Origin: SCQX01 sp035720945
GTDB taxonomy: Bacteria; Pseudomonadota; Gammaproteobacteria; Burkholderiales; Burkholderiaceae_B
NCBI GenBank assembly: GCA_035720945.1
Contig: DASTNK010000140.1
Span: 1-16,829, forward strand
Direction: 5' to 3'
Length of the DNA stretch: 16,829 bases
The position numbers and the translations under genes are program-made. A model generated the notes under the pieces. The model did not search any database. It was not told the origin of the DNA and was given only the letters and a program-made list of their open reading frames with translations. Position 1 is the first letter of the stretch, and each line of letters starts with the position of its first letter. Of this stretch, positions 7,353-13,784 are shown piece by piece.

Positions 7353-8303
7353 TCGTGGATCGAGGATCGCGTAGGCGATGTCCACGACGAGATTCAGGAA
7401 CGCCAGGAACACCACGGCCAGCATCAAGTAGGCCACGACGACCGGACGATCCAGGTTGACGATGGAATCGATCAACAGCTTGCCCATGCCGGGCCACGAA
7501 AACACCGTTTCGGTCACGACCGCGAACGCGAACACCTGGCCGTACTCGAGGCCACCTATCGTGATGACCGGGATCAGGATGTTCTTGAGCAGATGCACGC
7601 CCAGGACCCGGCGTTCTGGCAAGCCCTTGGCGCGCGCGAACTTGATGTATTCCTGCGGCAGGCATTCACGGGTGGCGGCGCGCGTGACGCGGATGATCAG
7701 GGCGCACTTGGCCACCGCGATGGTGCAGGCCGGCAGGATCAAGGCCTTCAATCCACCCAGGGTGAACACGCTGAGCTGCAGCGGCCCGATCGCGACCGTG
7801 GGGCCGCGCCCGCCCGCCGGCAGCCAGCCCAACTGCACGGCGAACAGCATGATGAGCATCAGGCCGACCCAGAAATTCGGCAGCGAAAAGCCCAGCACCG
7901 ATCCACCCATGACGGACCGCGCCCCCAGGCTGTTCGGCTTGAGCCCGGCGTAGATGCCCAGCGGAATGCCCACAAGCATGGAGACCAGCATGGCCACCGT
8001 GGCCAGTTCGAGCGTGGCCGGCATGCGCTGCAGAATAAGCCGCATGGCCGGCTCGCCGGTGAGGAAGCTGTTGCCGAAATCCAGGTGCGCCGCCTTGCCG
8101 AGGAAAATGAAATACTGTTGCCACAGCGGCAGGTTCAGGCCCAGCGACTGACGGATCAGTTCGCGCTGGGCCTCGGTGGCCTCTGGACTGGCCAGCATGT
8201 TCACCGGGTCGCCGATCAGGTACAGGCCGACGAACACCAGCGCCGACATGACCAGCACGACCAGCAGGGTCTGCAGGACCCTGCGCACGATGGCCGACAG
8301 CAT
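7329..8303 (-). CDS. Peptide-type ABC importer, permease (DppB-like)
   Basis: First permease of the importer, 324 residues, with about six membrane helices. The N-terminal helix, SAIVRRVLQTLLVVLVMSALVF, is followed by the subfamily block FVGLYLIGDPVNML. Then come the long periplasmic loop (LGLNLPLWQQYFIFLGKAAHLDFGNSF, in shortened family form) and the core helices. The coupling segment contains EYIKFARAKGLPERRVLGVH, followed by VVTETVFSWPGMGKLL, a hallmark of DppB/OppB permeases. The ATG at 8303 begins four bases after the stop of the binding-protein gene; no clear ribosome binding site is seen, which suggests coupling. The 3' end is part of a small tandem duplication. Confidence 0.94.
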   Translation of the reverse strand: MLSAIVRRVLQTLLVVLVMSALVFVGLYLIGDPVNMLASPEATEAQRELIRQSLGLNLPLWQQYFIFLGKAAHLDFGNSFLTGEPAMRLILQRMPATLELATVAMLVSMLVGIPLGIYAGLKPNSLGARSVMGGSVLGFSLPNFWVGLMLIMLFAVQLGWLPAGGRGPTVAIGPLQLSVFTLGGLKALILPACTIAVAKCALIIRVTRAATRECLPQEYIKFARAKGLPERRVLGVHLLKNILIPVITIGGLEYGQVFAFAVVTETVFSWPGMGKLLIDSIVNLDRPVVVAYLMLAVVFLAFLNLVVDIAYAILDPRVRLGGAA

Positions 8304-8307
8304 GGCG

Positions 8308-9891
8308 CTACTTCGCCGGCACGACGCCCTGCGCCAGCGTCATCTGGTCGGCGCGCCCCGGATAGCGGATGTCTTTCTTCATGGCCCACACCGACAGCTC
8401 GAAATGCAGCGGCAGGATGGCGTAGTCGGACATGGCATCCTCCCCCGCCTTCTGCAGGATCTGCGAACGCTTGGTGTCGTCAAGCGTACGGGAGGCCTCC
8501 ATCACCAGCTTGTCGACCCCCGGATTGCTGTAGTGGCTGTAGTTGGTGGTTCCCAGCCCATGCTCTTTGTCGCGCGTCAGGACCAGGGACTTGAGGGGAT
8601 TGATCATTTCGCCGGACGTGGCCGCCCAACCGCCCAGGTAGGTGCTGAAAGCGTAGCTGTTGCGCTTCTGGAAGAACACCGATGGCGCCATGGTTTCGAC
8701 ATTGGTCTTGACACCCACGCGCGCCCACATCGCCGCCACGGCCTGCGCGGTTTCCTTGTCGTTGGTGTAACGACCCGCCGGCGACCCGAGTGAAACGGTG
8801 AACCCCTTGGCGTAACCCGCGGCGGCCAGCAACTGCCTGGCCTTGGCCGGATTCGCCGCGGGCGCCTCGGCCAGGGACTTGGAGGTGCCAAAAGCCGGAT
8901 AAGCCAGCAGGTTGGCGGCGGGCTTGGCCACACCGCCCATGATGCGCGCGACGATGGCCTTGCGGTCTATGGCCAGCGACAGCGCCTCGCGCACACGCTT
9001 GTCGGCCAGCGGATTCTTGCCATCCGTGCCACTCATGCCATTGGGGGGTTCCTTTGACTGGTTCAGCGCGATGTAGATGACACGCACGGACGGCGTTTGC
9101 TGCACGTGCAGGTTCTTGTTCTTGAGCAGGCGCGGCAGATCATCTGTCGGAGGATCCTCGATCATGTCCACGTCGCCCGACAACAGCGCCGCCACGCGGG
9201 CGGCCGGGTTGGAGATGGGACGATAGGTGACCTTGTCCCACACCGGCTTGGGGCCCCAGTAATAAGGGTTGCGCGCGAAGACGATCTTGGCGCCGCGCGA
9301 CCAGGATTCAAACTTGTAGGGGCCGGTTCCCACCAGGCCGTCGCCACGATTGAGATCCACCGTGGTCTTGCCCTCGGGCACCGAACCGGACGCATCCTTG
9401 TGCGACATGATGGAAATCTGCGACAGGTTGGCGAGCAGCACCGGCGCCGGGCCCTTGGTGGTGATCTGCAGCGTCAGGGGGTCAACGGCCTTGACGCTGG
9501 CGACCTTGCTGAGATAGAGCGTGTACGACGACGGGCTGTTCGGCACCTTGGGCACGCGGTTGTACGTGAACACGACGTCCTCGGCGGTGAACGGCGAGCC
9601 GTCGGAGAACTTCACATTGGGACGCAGCTTGAATGTCCAGACATCGCCGTCCACCTTCCAGGATTCCGCCAGCGCGGGGATGGGCTTCGCGTTCTTGTCG
9701 GTGCGCACCAGCGGATCGAACAACGTCTCGGACAACTGCAGGTTGGACGTCAGGGCATGGAACAGCGGGTCCATGGAAGTGGGCTCGGAACGCAGGGCGA
9801 TGGTCAGGTCGCGCGCCTGCGCGAGGCCGGAAGCGCCCAGCAGCGCCAATGCCAACATGGACGACAGGGCCGTCTTGCGAATGGATTTCAT
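8308..9891 (-). CDS. Peptide-type ABC importer, periplasmic substrate-binding protein (SBP family 5, DppA-like)
   Basis: Periplasmic receptor of the importer, 527 residues, usual for family 5. A Sec signal peptide is clear: basic MKSIRK, a hydrophobic core and AQA before Arg27. There is no lipobox cysteine, so the protein is free in the periplasm. The mature protein opens with DLTIALRSEPTSMDPLF and contains LAESWKVDGDVWTFKLRPNVKFSDG and FTAEDVVF, standard SBP_bac_5 landmarks. KRVREALSLAIDRKAIV appears in the second lobe. The ATG at 9891 has a near-perfect Shine-Dalgarno, AAGGAGGG, eight bases upstream (9900-9907). It is the first gene of the operon and is preceded by a leader with two hairpins. 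The ligand is unknown; dipeptide, glutathione-like or N-acyl amino acid are all possible. Confidence 0.94.
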   Translation of the reverse strand: MKSIRKTALSSMLALALLGASGLAQARDLTIALRSEPTSMDPLFHALTSNLQLSETLFDPLVRTDKNAKPIPALAESWKVDGDVWTFKLRPNVKFSDGSPFTAEDVVFTYNRVPKVPNSPSSYTLYLSKVASVKAVDPLTLQITTKGPAPVLLANLSQISIMSHKDASGSVPEGKTTVDLNRGDGLVGTGPYKFESWSRGAKIVFARNPYYWGPKPVWDKVTYRPISNPAARVAALLSGDVDMIEDPPTDDLPRLLKNKNLHVQQTPSVRVIYIALNQSKEPPNGMSGTDGKNPLADKRVREALSLAIDRKAIVARIMGGVAKPAANLLAYPAFGTSKSLAEAPAANPAKARQLLAAAGYAKGFTVSLGSPAGRYTNDKETAQAVAAMWARVGVKTNVETMAPSVFFQKRNSYAFSTYLGGWAATSGEMINPLKSLVLTRDKEHGLGTTNYSHYSNPGVDKLVMEASRTLDDTKRSQILQKAGEDAMSDYAILPLHFELSVWAMKKDIRYPGRADQMTLAQGVVPAK

Positions 9892-9911
9892 CTTGGTTTC
9901 CCTCCTTTTGT

Positions 9912-9928
9912 CCGTGGCGATGCCACGG
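9912..9928 (-). other. Hairpin in the binding-protein gene leader
   Basis: CCGTGGC and GCCACGG form a perfect 7-bp stem with a 3-base loop, ending only four bases before the AAAAGGAGG ribosome binding site of the substrate-binding protein gene. It is stable enough to fold and so close to the Shine-Dalgarno that it may influence ribosome access. Confidence 0.6.
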
Positions 9929-9940
9929 CAGGCTTGTCGA

Positions 9941-9971
9941 AAATCAAAAAGCCGGCACACGCACCGGCTTT
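9941..9971 (-). terminator. Terminator-like hairpin inside the leader of the ABC operon
   Basis: On the minus strand AAAGCCGG and CCGGCTTT make an 8-bp stem around an 8-base loop (stem-loop 9948-9971), followed by TTTTTGATTT. This is the shape of an intrinsic terminator for leftward transcription, but the only leftward gene nearby is the binding-protein gene starting at 9891. No leftward gene ends upstream of it. It may attenuate the operon, define a short leader RNA, or be a 5' stabilising stem. Confidence 0.5.
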
Positions 9972-9986
9972 GGCTCCTCGAACACA

Positions 9987-10014
9987 ACGATACCTTATTT
10001 CAGCGCCAAGTCAG
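9987..10014 (-). promoter_or_regulatory. Candidate sigma70 promoter for the ABC operon
   Basis: On the minus strand CTGACT (-35, 4/6 matches) and TATCGT (-10, 4/6 matches) are 16 bases apart. Transcription would begin near 9980 and run straight into the terminator-like stem at 9948-9971, leaving a leader of about 90 bases. The match is weak and rests on pattern only. Confidence 0.28.
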
Positions 10015-10047
10015 CTGCGAGATAACCTGTATGGTCGGAGGAGAACA

Positions 10048-10152
10048 ATGATCGACGAGCAACTTCGTTATCGCGCAACCCGCATGAATTCACGCTTTAC
10101 GAGGAACCATTCGAAAACCACCACGACGCCTCATACGGGTAAACACCGATAA
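10048..10152 (+). CDS. Possible 34-residue small protein or leader peptide upstream of the amidohydrolase
   Basis: An ATG at 10048 sits four to five bases after GGAGGAG, one of the best ribosome binding sites in the window, and opens a frame of 34 codons ending in TAA 75 bases before the amidohydrolase ATG. The predicted peptide is basic and has consecutive Thr codons (K-T-T-T-T-P-H-T). There is no membrane segment or recognised family. The Thr run recalls attenuation leader peptides, but no terminator hairpin follows, so that role is not supported. It may equally be a chance ORF; the third-position GC (about 19 of 34) is not decisive. Confidence 0.35.
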   Translation: MIDEQLRYRATRMNSRFTRNHSKTTTTPHTGKHR

Positions 10153-10226
10153 CGCGGCCGCGAGGTTTGAAGAAGGGTTTCCGATGGCGTACAGTCGGGA
10201 GTTCCATAACAACAGGACAACCCTCC

Positions 10227-11423
10227 ATGAAGCTCGTTGAGCCCATCGTCGAATGGCAGGCTGAAATCGCCGCCATTCGTCGCGATATCCACGCCCACCC
10301 GGAACTCGCCTATCAGGAAAACCGGACCTCCGACATCGTGGCGAAGCAGCTCGAAGGCTGGGGCGTGGAAACACATCGCGGGCTTGGCGTGACAGGCGTG
10401 GTGGGGGTGATTCGTGGCCAATCCGACAACGGCCGCGCCCTGGGCCTGCGTGCCGACATGGACGCCCTGCCCATGCAGGAACGCAACACATTCGCCCACG
10501 CCAGCACGCACGAAGGCAAGATGCATGCCTGTGGCCATGACGGCCACACGGCCATGCTGCTCGCGGCGGTGCGCTATCTGGCCGAACACCGGAATTTCGA
10601 CGGCACCGTCTACGCCATTTTCCAGCCCGCCGAGGAAGGCTTCGTCGGCGCGCGGAAAATGATCGAAGACGGCCTGTTCACACGTTTCCCCATGCAGGCC
10701 GTGTTCGGCATGCACAACTGGCCGGGCATGCCTGTCGGCACCTTCGGCGTCATCAATGGCCCGGTCATGGCGTCCAGCAATTATTTCCGCATCACCGTCA
10801 AGGGCAAGGGCGCCCATGCGGCCATGCCCCACCTGGGGCTCGACCCCATCGCGGCCGTGGTGCAAATGGCCCAGGCATTCCAGACCATCGTCACGCGCAA
10901 TCTCGACCCACTGGATCCCGTCGCGCTCAGCATCACGCAGATACATGCCGGTTCCGCCGACAACGTCATCCCCGAATCCGCGATATTGCACGGCACTTTG
11001 CGCACGTTCTCGGAATCGGCGCTGGAAATGATCCGGGGCCGGCTCGAATCCATCACGCGGAATATCTGTGCGGCCATGGGATGCGAGGCCGACTTCAACT
11101 TCGATCACAAGTACCCCCCCACCATCAACCATCCCGAGGAAACCGAATTCAGCGCGGCGGTGCTGGCCGACATCGTGGGCGAAGATCATGTGGATCGTGC
11201 CATCCCACCCTCGCTGGGCGGCGAGGACTTCGCACTCATGCTCAAGGAACGGCCGGGTTGCTACGTGTGGATCGGCAACGGGCAGGGCGACCACCGCCTG
11301 CCGGGCCATGGCGAAGGCCCCTGCATGCTGCACAACGCCAGCTACGACTTCAACGACGAACTCATCCCGCTGGGGGCCAGCTACTGGGTCGAGCTGGCGC
11401 GCCGCTGGCTGGCGGCAACATGA
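10227..11423 (+). CDS. M20D-family amidohydrolase (hippurate hydrolase / aminoacylase type)
   Basis: Cytoplasmic metal-dependent hydrolase that releases an amino acid from an N-acyl or peptide amide; 398 residues, typical of the HipO/AbgA-like M20D group. Metal-site motifs are all present: GLRADMDALPM (73-83), ACGHDGHTAMLLAA (101-114, ligands Cys102 and His104), FQPAEEG (132-138, Glu136/Glu137), GMHNWPG (161-167, His163) and LHN near the end (His369). A dimerisation domain lies at about 184-296, and GGEDFALML (331-339) matches the family. The ATG at 10227 has AGGA about nine bases upstream. It is transcribed divergently from the peptide importer, a common pairing in this group of bacteria that suggests it acts on imported substrate. 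The exact substrate cannot be assigned. Confidence 0.93.
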   Translation: MKLVEPIVEWQAEIAAIRRDIHAHPELAYQENRTSDIVAKQLEGWGVETHRGLGVTGVVGVIRGQSDNGRALGLRADMDALPMQERNTFAHASTHEGKMHACGHDGHTAMLLAAVRYLAEHRNFDGTVYAIFQPAEEGFVGARKMIEDGLFTRFPMQAVFGMHNWPGMPVGTFGVINGPVMASSNYFRITVKGKGAHAAMPHLGLDPIAAVVQMAQAFQTIVTRNLDPLDPVALSITQIHAGSADNVIPESAILHGTLRTFSESALEMIRGRLESITRNICAAMGCEADFNFDHKYPPTINHPEETEFSAAVLADIVGEDHVDRAIPPSLGGEDFALMLKERPGCYVWIGNGQGDHRLPGHGEGPCMLHNASYDFNDELIPLGASYWVELARRWLAAT

Positions 11424-11506
11424 CCAACACGGACCCGACACGGCCAGCCCGTCGGAACCCGCACCGAATAACCCCGGGCAGAATAATCATATAAGCAATA
11501 ATTCGT

Positions 11507-11534
11507 TTGTCATTCGGCGACCGGTGACTAAGCT
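11507..11534 (+). promoter_or_regulatory. Candidate promoter for the ATP-grasp gene
   Basis: TTGTCA (11507-11512, 5/6 matches to a -35) and TAAGCT (11529-11534, 3/6 to a -10) are 16 bases apart, about 70 bases before the ATP-grasp ATG and next to the AT-rich patch 11482-11505. The -10 is poor. The 178-base gap after the amidohydrolase makes an independent promoter plausible. Confidence 0.28.
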
Positions 11535-11601
11535 GGGATTCTCCCTGTTTCCATTGAGCCGGCCGTGCCCACCAGGCCCGGATCGGGTTCGTCTGGTCGC
11601 C

Positions 11602-12570
11602 ATGTCAAAAATCGTCGTCATCCACGAAAATTCCACCTGGGTCGAACCGCTGCGCGCGGCGTTCGGCGAACTCGAACTTTCCCATGAGGAATGGTTTCTC
11701 AGCGAGGGCCTGCTCGACCTTTCCGGCACGCCACCGGAAGGCGTGTTCTACAACCGCATGAGCGCATCGTCTCATACCCGGGGCCACCGCTACGCGCCGG
11801 AATACACAGCCGGTGTCCTGGCATGGCTGGAATCACACAACCGGCGCGTCATCAACGACAGCCGCGCCCTGCGCCTCGAGATCAGCAAGATCGCCCAATA
11901 TGCCGCGCTCAGGCGCCACGGTATTCGCACCCCGCGTACGCTGGCGGCCATCGGCACGCAAAATATCGTGGAGGCCGCCACAAAAATGGACGGCTCGTTC
12001 ATCACCAAGCACAACCGGGCCGGCAAAGGCTTGGGCGTGCATCTGTTCCATAGCGTCGAAGCGCTCAAGCAGCATGTGGACAGCGCCGCTTTCGAGCCCT
12101 CCATAGACGGCATCACGCTGATCCAGGAATATATCCAGGCGCCCGAGCCTTTCATAACCCGGGCCGAGTTTGTCGGCGGACGCTTTCTGTACGCGGTGCG
12201 CGTGGATACGTCGCAGGGCTTCGAACTGTGCCCCGCCGACGTCTGCCGCATTGACGACCTGGCTTGCCCGGTGGGCGGCGAGACCGCGCCATCCGCGCCA
12301 CGATTCGACATCATTGAGGGATTCGACCACCCCATCATCGAACGCTACCAACATTTCATGGCGGACAACGGCATTGGCATCGCCGGCATCGAATTCATCA
12401 CCGACGCGCACGGCGACCTCTATACCTACGACGTCAATACCAACACGAACTACAACAGCGACGCCGAAAGTCGGGCGGGCCTGTTCGGTATGCGCACCAT
12501 CGCCGCCTACCTGGCCGAGGAATCGCGTCAGCTGGAAGAATCCAGGCTAGCTTTTTCCGTGGCTGCCTGA
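11602..12570 (+). CDS. RimK-like ATP-grasp carboxylate-amine ligase, substrate unknown
   Basis: A 322-residue stand-alone ATP-grasp protein, presumably cytosolic. Such enzymes activate a carboxylate as an acyl-phosphate and join it to an amine. Visible are an N-terminal pre-ATP-grasp region with VFYNRMSASS (48-56), the ATP-binding strand FITKHNRAGKGLGV (133-146, Lys136 and a Gly-rich loop), the hinge LIQEYI (173-178) and the metal-binding end GIEFI plus YDVNTNTNYNSDAE (262-266, 276-289). The last site reads D-V-N where many ATP-grasp enzymes have E-x-N. The RimK/glutathione-synthetase fold is certain; no precise function is recognised. The ATG at 11602 gives MSKIVVIHEN, a normal first strand, with only a weak GG-rich ribosome binding site. 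It lies 178 bases after the amidohydrolase and 355 before a DMT transporter, all on the same strand. Confidence 0.88.
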   Translation: MSKIVVIHENSTWVEPLRAAFGELELSHEEWFLSEGLLDLSGTPPEGVFYNRMSASSHTRGHRYAPEYTAGVLAWLESHNRRVINDSRALRLEISKIAQYAALRRHGIRTPRTLAAIGTQNIVEAATKMDGSFITKHNRAGKGLGVHLFHSVEALKQHVDSAAFEPSIDGITLIQEYIQAPEPFITRAEFVGGRFLYAVRVDTSQGFELCPADVCRIDDLACPVGGETAPSAPRFDIIEGFDHPIIERYQHFMADNGIGIAGIEFITDAHGDLYTYDVNTNTNYNSDAESRAGLFGMRTIAAYLAEESRQLEESRLAFSVAA

Positions 12571-12925
12571 TACGGCCGACCATCCGGCCAGGCACGGCGC
12601 TGCGCGTCCGGCACCACAGCCGGCGCCAGCGTCGTCTGTGTCATAGACACAATAAAGACACCCCGCCTCCAGATCACAACGCTCTGCCACGCAGGATAAT
12701 TGTTTCAATTTCATACAATTTCAGGAGCAATGGGAATTGTCGACAGGTTGACTGCCGTTGCGCACCCCACATCGCGGAAGGCACGGAAGTTCAGTTAATC
12801 TGCGACTATCTGACGCGAATTCAGCCGATAAAAGAACCTGCCCCCACTATTGCGGGCCCACATGCCAGCCCCTACCATAGCCGGCAATTCCGACAAACTC
12901 CCGAGCCTGCCTGAGATCCCGAACA
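12571..12925. other. Non-coding spacer between the ATP-grasp and EamA genes
   Basis: These 355 bases have no convincing gene. Near the ATP-grasp stop is a bulged GC hairpin (12604-12626, CCGGC/GCCGG core) without a U-run, then a perfect short inverted repeat TGTGTC-ATA-GACACA (12637-12651). An AT-rich stretch (12693-12740) holds three AATTGT/ACAATT elements and may carry the EamA promoter. A 22-codon ORF at 12730 has GGAG only two bases before its ATG and is not persuasive. Confidence 0.6.
12698..12720. promoter_or_regulatory. Candidate LysR-type (T-N11-A) operator upstream of the EamA gene
   Basis: AATTGT (12698-12703) and ACAATT (12715-12720) form a perfect dyad with an 11-base spacer, which is the T-N11-A layout of LysR-family binding sites. 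A further AATTGT lies at 12735-12740. The site is about 210 bases upstream of the EamA start. No LysR-type regulator gene is in the window, so the assignment rests on the pattern alone. Confidence 0.35.
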
Positions 12926-13774
12926 ATGATCACACTGCTCATCAGCCTTGTCTGCAGCGTGGCCGTATCCGTCCTGCTGAAGATCGCACGCAGCCGAAAC
13001 CTGGACATGAGCCAGGCCATTGCCGTCAATTATGTTCTTGCCGCCATCCTGTGCCTGGCCATTCTGCATCCGTCCGACAGCAGTCTTCTGCACCCGGACA
13101 CACGCTGGTGGGTGTTGATCGCGCTGGGAGTGCTGCTGCCATCGGTGTTCCTGGCCATGGCCGGTGCGGTGCGCCATGCGGGCATCGTGCTCAGCGACGC
13201 CGCTCAACGGTTGTCACTCATCATTCCGCTCACCGCCGCGTTCCTGATCTTCGGCGAACACGGCTCCACAGATAAATTCCTGGGCATCGGCATGGCGTTC
13301 ATCGCCCTGTTGTGCCTGCTGGCACGCCCGCGTCAATCAGAGGGTTCGAGCGAAACGGGTCGATCGATCGCGCTGTTGCTCTGCGTGTGGGCGGGATACG
13401 GCGTCATCGACATCTTGTTCAAGCAAATGGCCCGCAGCGGCACATCGTTCTCCAGCAGCCTGTTCGCGTCATTCGTGCTTGCCGGTGTGCTGATGTTCAT
13501 TTACATGATCGCGCGGCGCACGCGCTGGACGGCGCGCAGCGTGGTCGCCGGCATCATCCTGGGTGCGCTGAATTTCAGCAACATCTATTTCTATCTACGC
13601 GCCCACCAGGTGTTCCCCCACAATCCGACCTTGGTGTTTTCAGCCATGAACATCGGCGTCATTTCCCTGGGTACGGTGGTTGGCGCCCTGATATTCCGGG
13701 AGCGGCTGTCATGGACAAATGGAGCCGGCATCGTCCTGGCCATCGCCGCCATCGTCATGCTTTTTCCGCATTAG
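12926..13774 (+). CDS. EamA/DMT-superfamily transporter
   Basis: Inner-membrane protein of 282 residues with about ten hydrophobic helices in two similar halves (about 1-130 and 145-282), the architecture of drug/metabolite transporters, many of which export amino acids or small metabolites. The halves are joined by a polar linker, ARPRQSEGSSETGR. The second half carries LLLCVWAGYGVIDILFKQMA and ends GTVVGALIFRERLSWTNGAGIVLAIAAIVML; the RERLSWTNGAGI block is a classic EamA end. The first half has the matching AAFLIFGEHGSTDKFLGIGMAF. The ATG at 12926 directly precedes the first helix; only a weak GAGATC lies upstream. It is convergent with the MFS gene, the stops being 10 bases apart. Direction and substrate are not readable from sequence. 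Confidence 0.88.
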   Translation: MITLLISLVCSVAVSVLLKIARSRNLDMSQAIAVNYVLAAILCLAILHPSDSSLLHPDTRWWVLIALGVLLPSVFLAMAGAVRHAGIVLSDAAQRLSLIIPLTAAFLIFGEHGSTDKFLGIGMAFIALLCLLARPRQSEGSSETGRSIALLLCVWAGYGVIDILFKQMARSGTSFSSSLFASFVLAGVLMFIYMIARRTRWTARSVVAGIILGALNFSNIYFYLRAHQVFPHNPTLVFSAMNIGVISLGTVVGALIFRERLSWTNGAGIVLAIAAIVMLFPH

Positions 13775-13784
13775 CGTAGAACGC

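Larger units (their letters stand above)
9892..10226. other. Divergent control region between the ABC operon and the amidohydrolase gene
   Basis: These 335 bases separate two divergent transcription units. The ABC side (9900-9971) has the strong ribosome binding site, a 7-bp hairpin and a terminator-shaped hairpin. The middle (9985-10045) is AT-richer and probably holds promoters for both strands. The amidohydrolase side contains a possible 34-codon ORF with a very good ribosome binding site (10048-10152), then a 75-base gap that includes the palindrome CGCGGCCGCG (10153-10162). Confidence 0.6.

Noticed and set aside
11068..11601. Open frame running from inside the amidohydrolase gene into the ATP-grasp gene, suggesting a longer N-terminus.
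   Set aside because: The upstream part overlaps the amidohydrolase in another frame and lacks conserved sequence; MSKIVVIHEN at 11602 is a proper first strand.
12730..12798. A 22-codon ORF in the spacer before the EamA gene.
   Set aside because: The GGAG is only two bases from the ATG, and the product has no recognisable feature.
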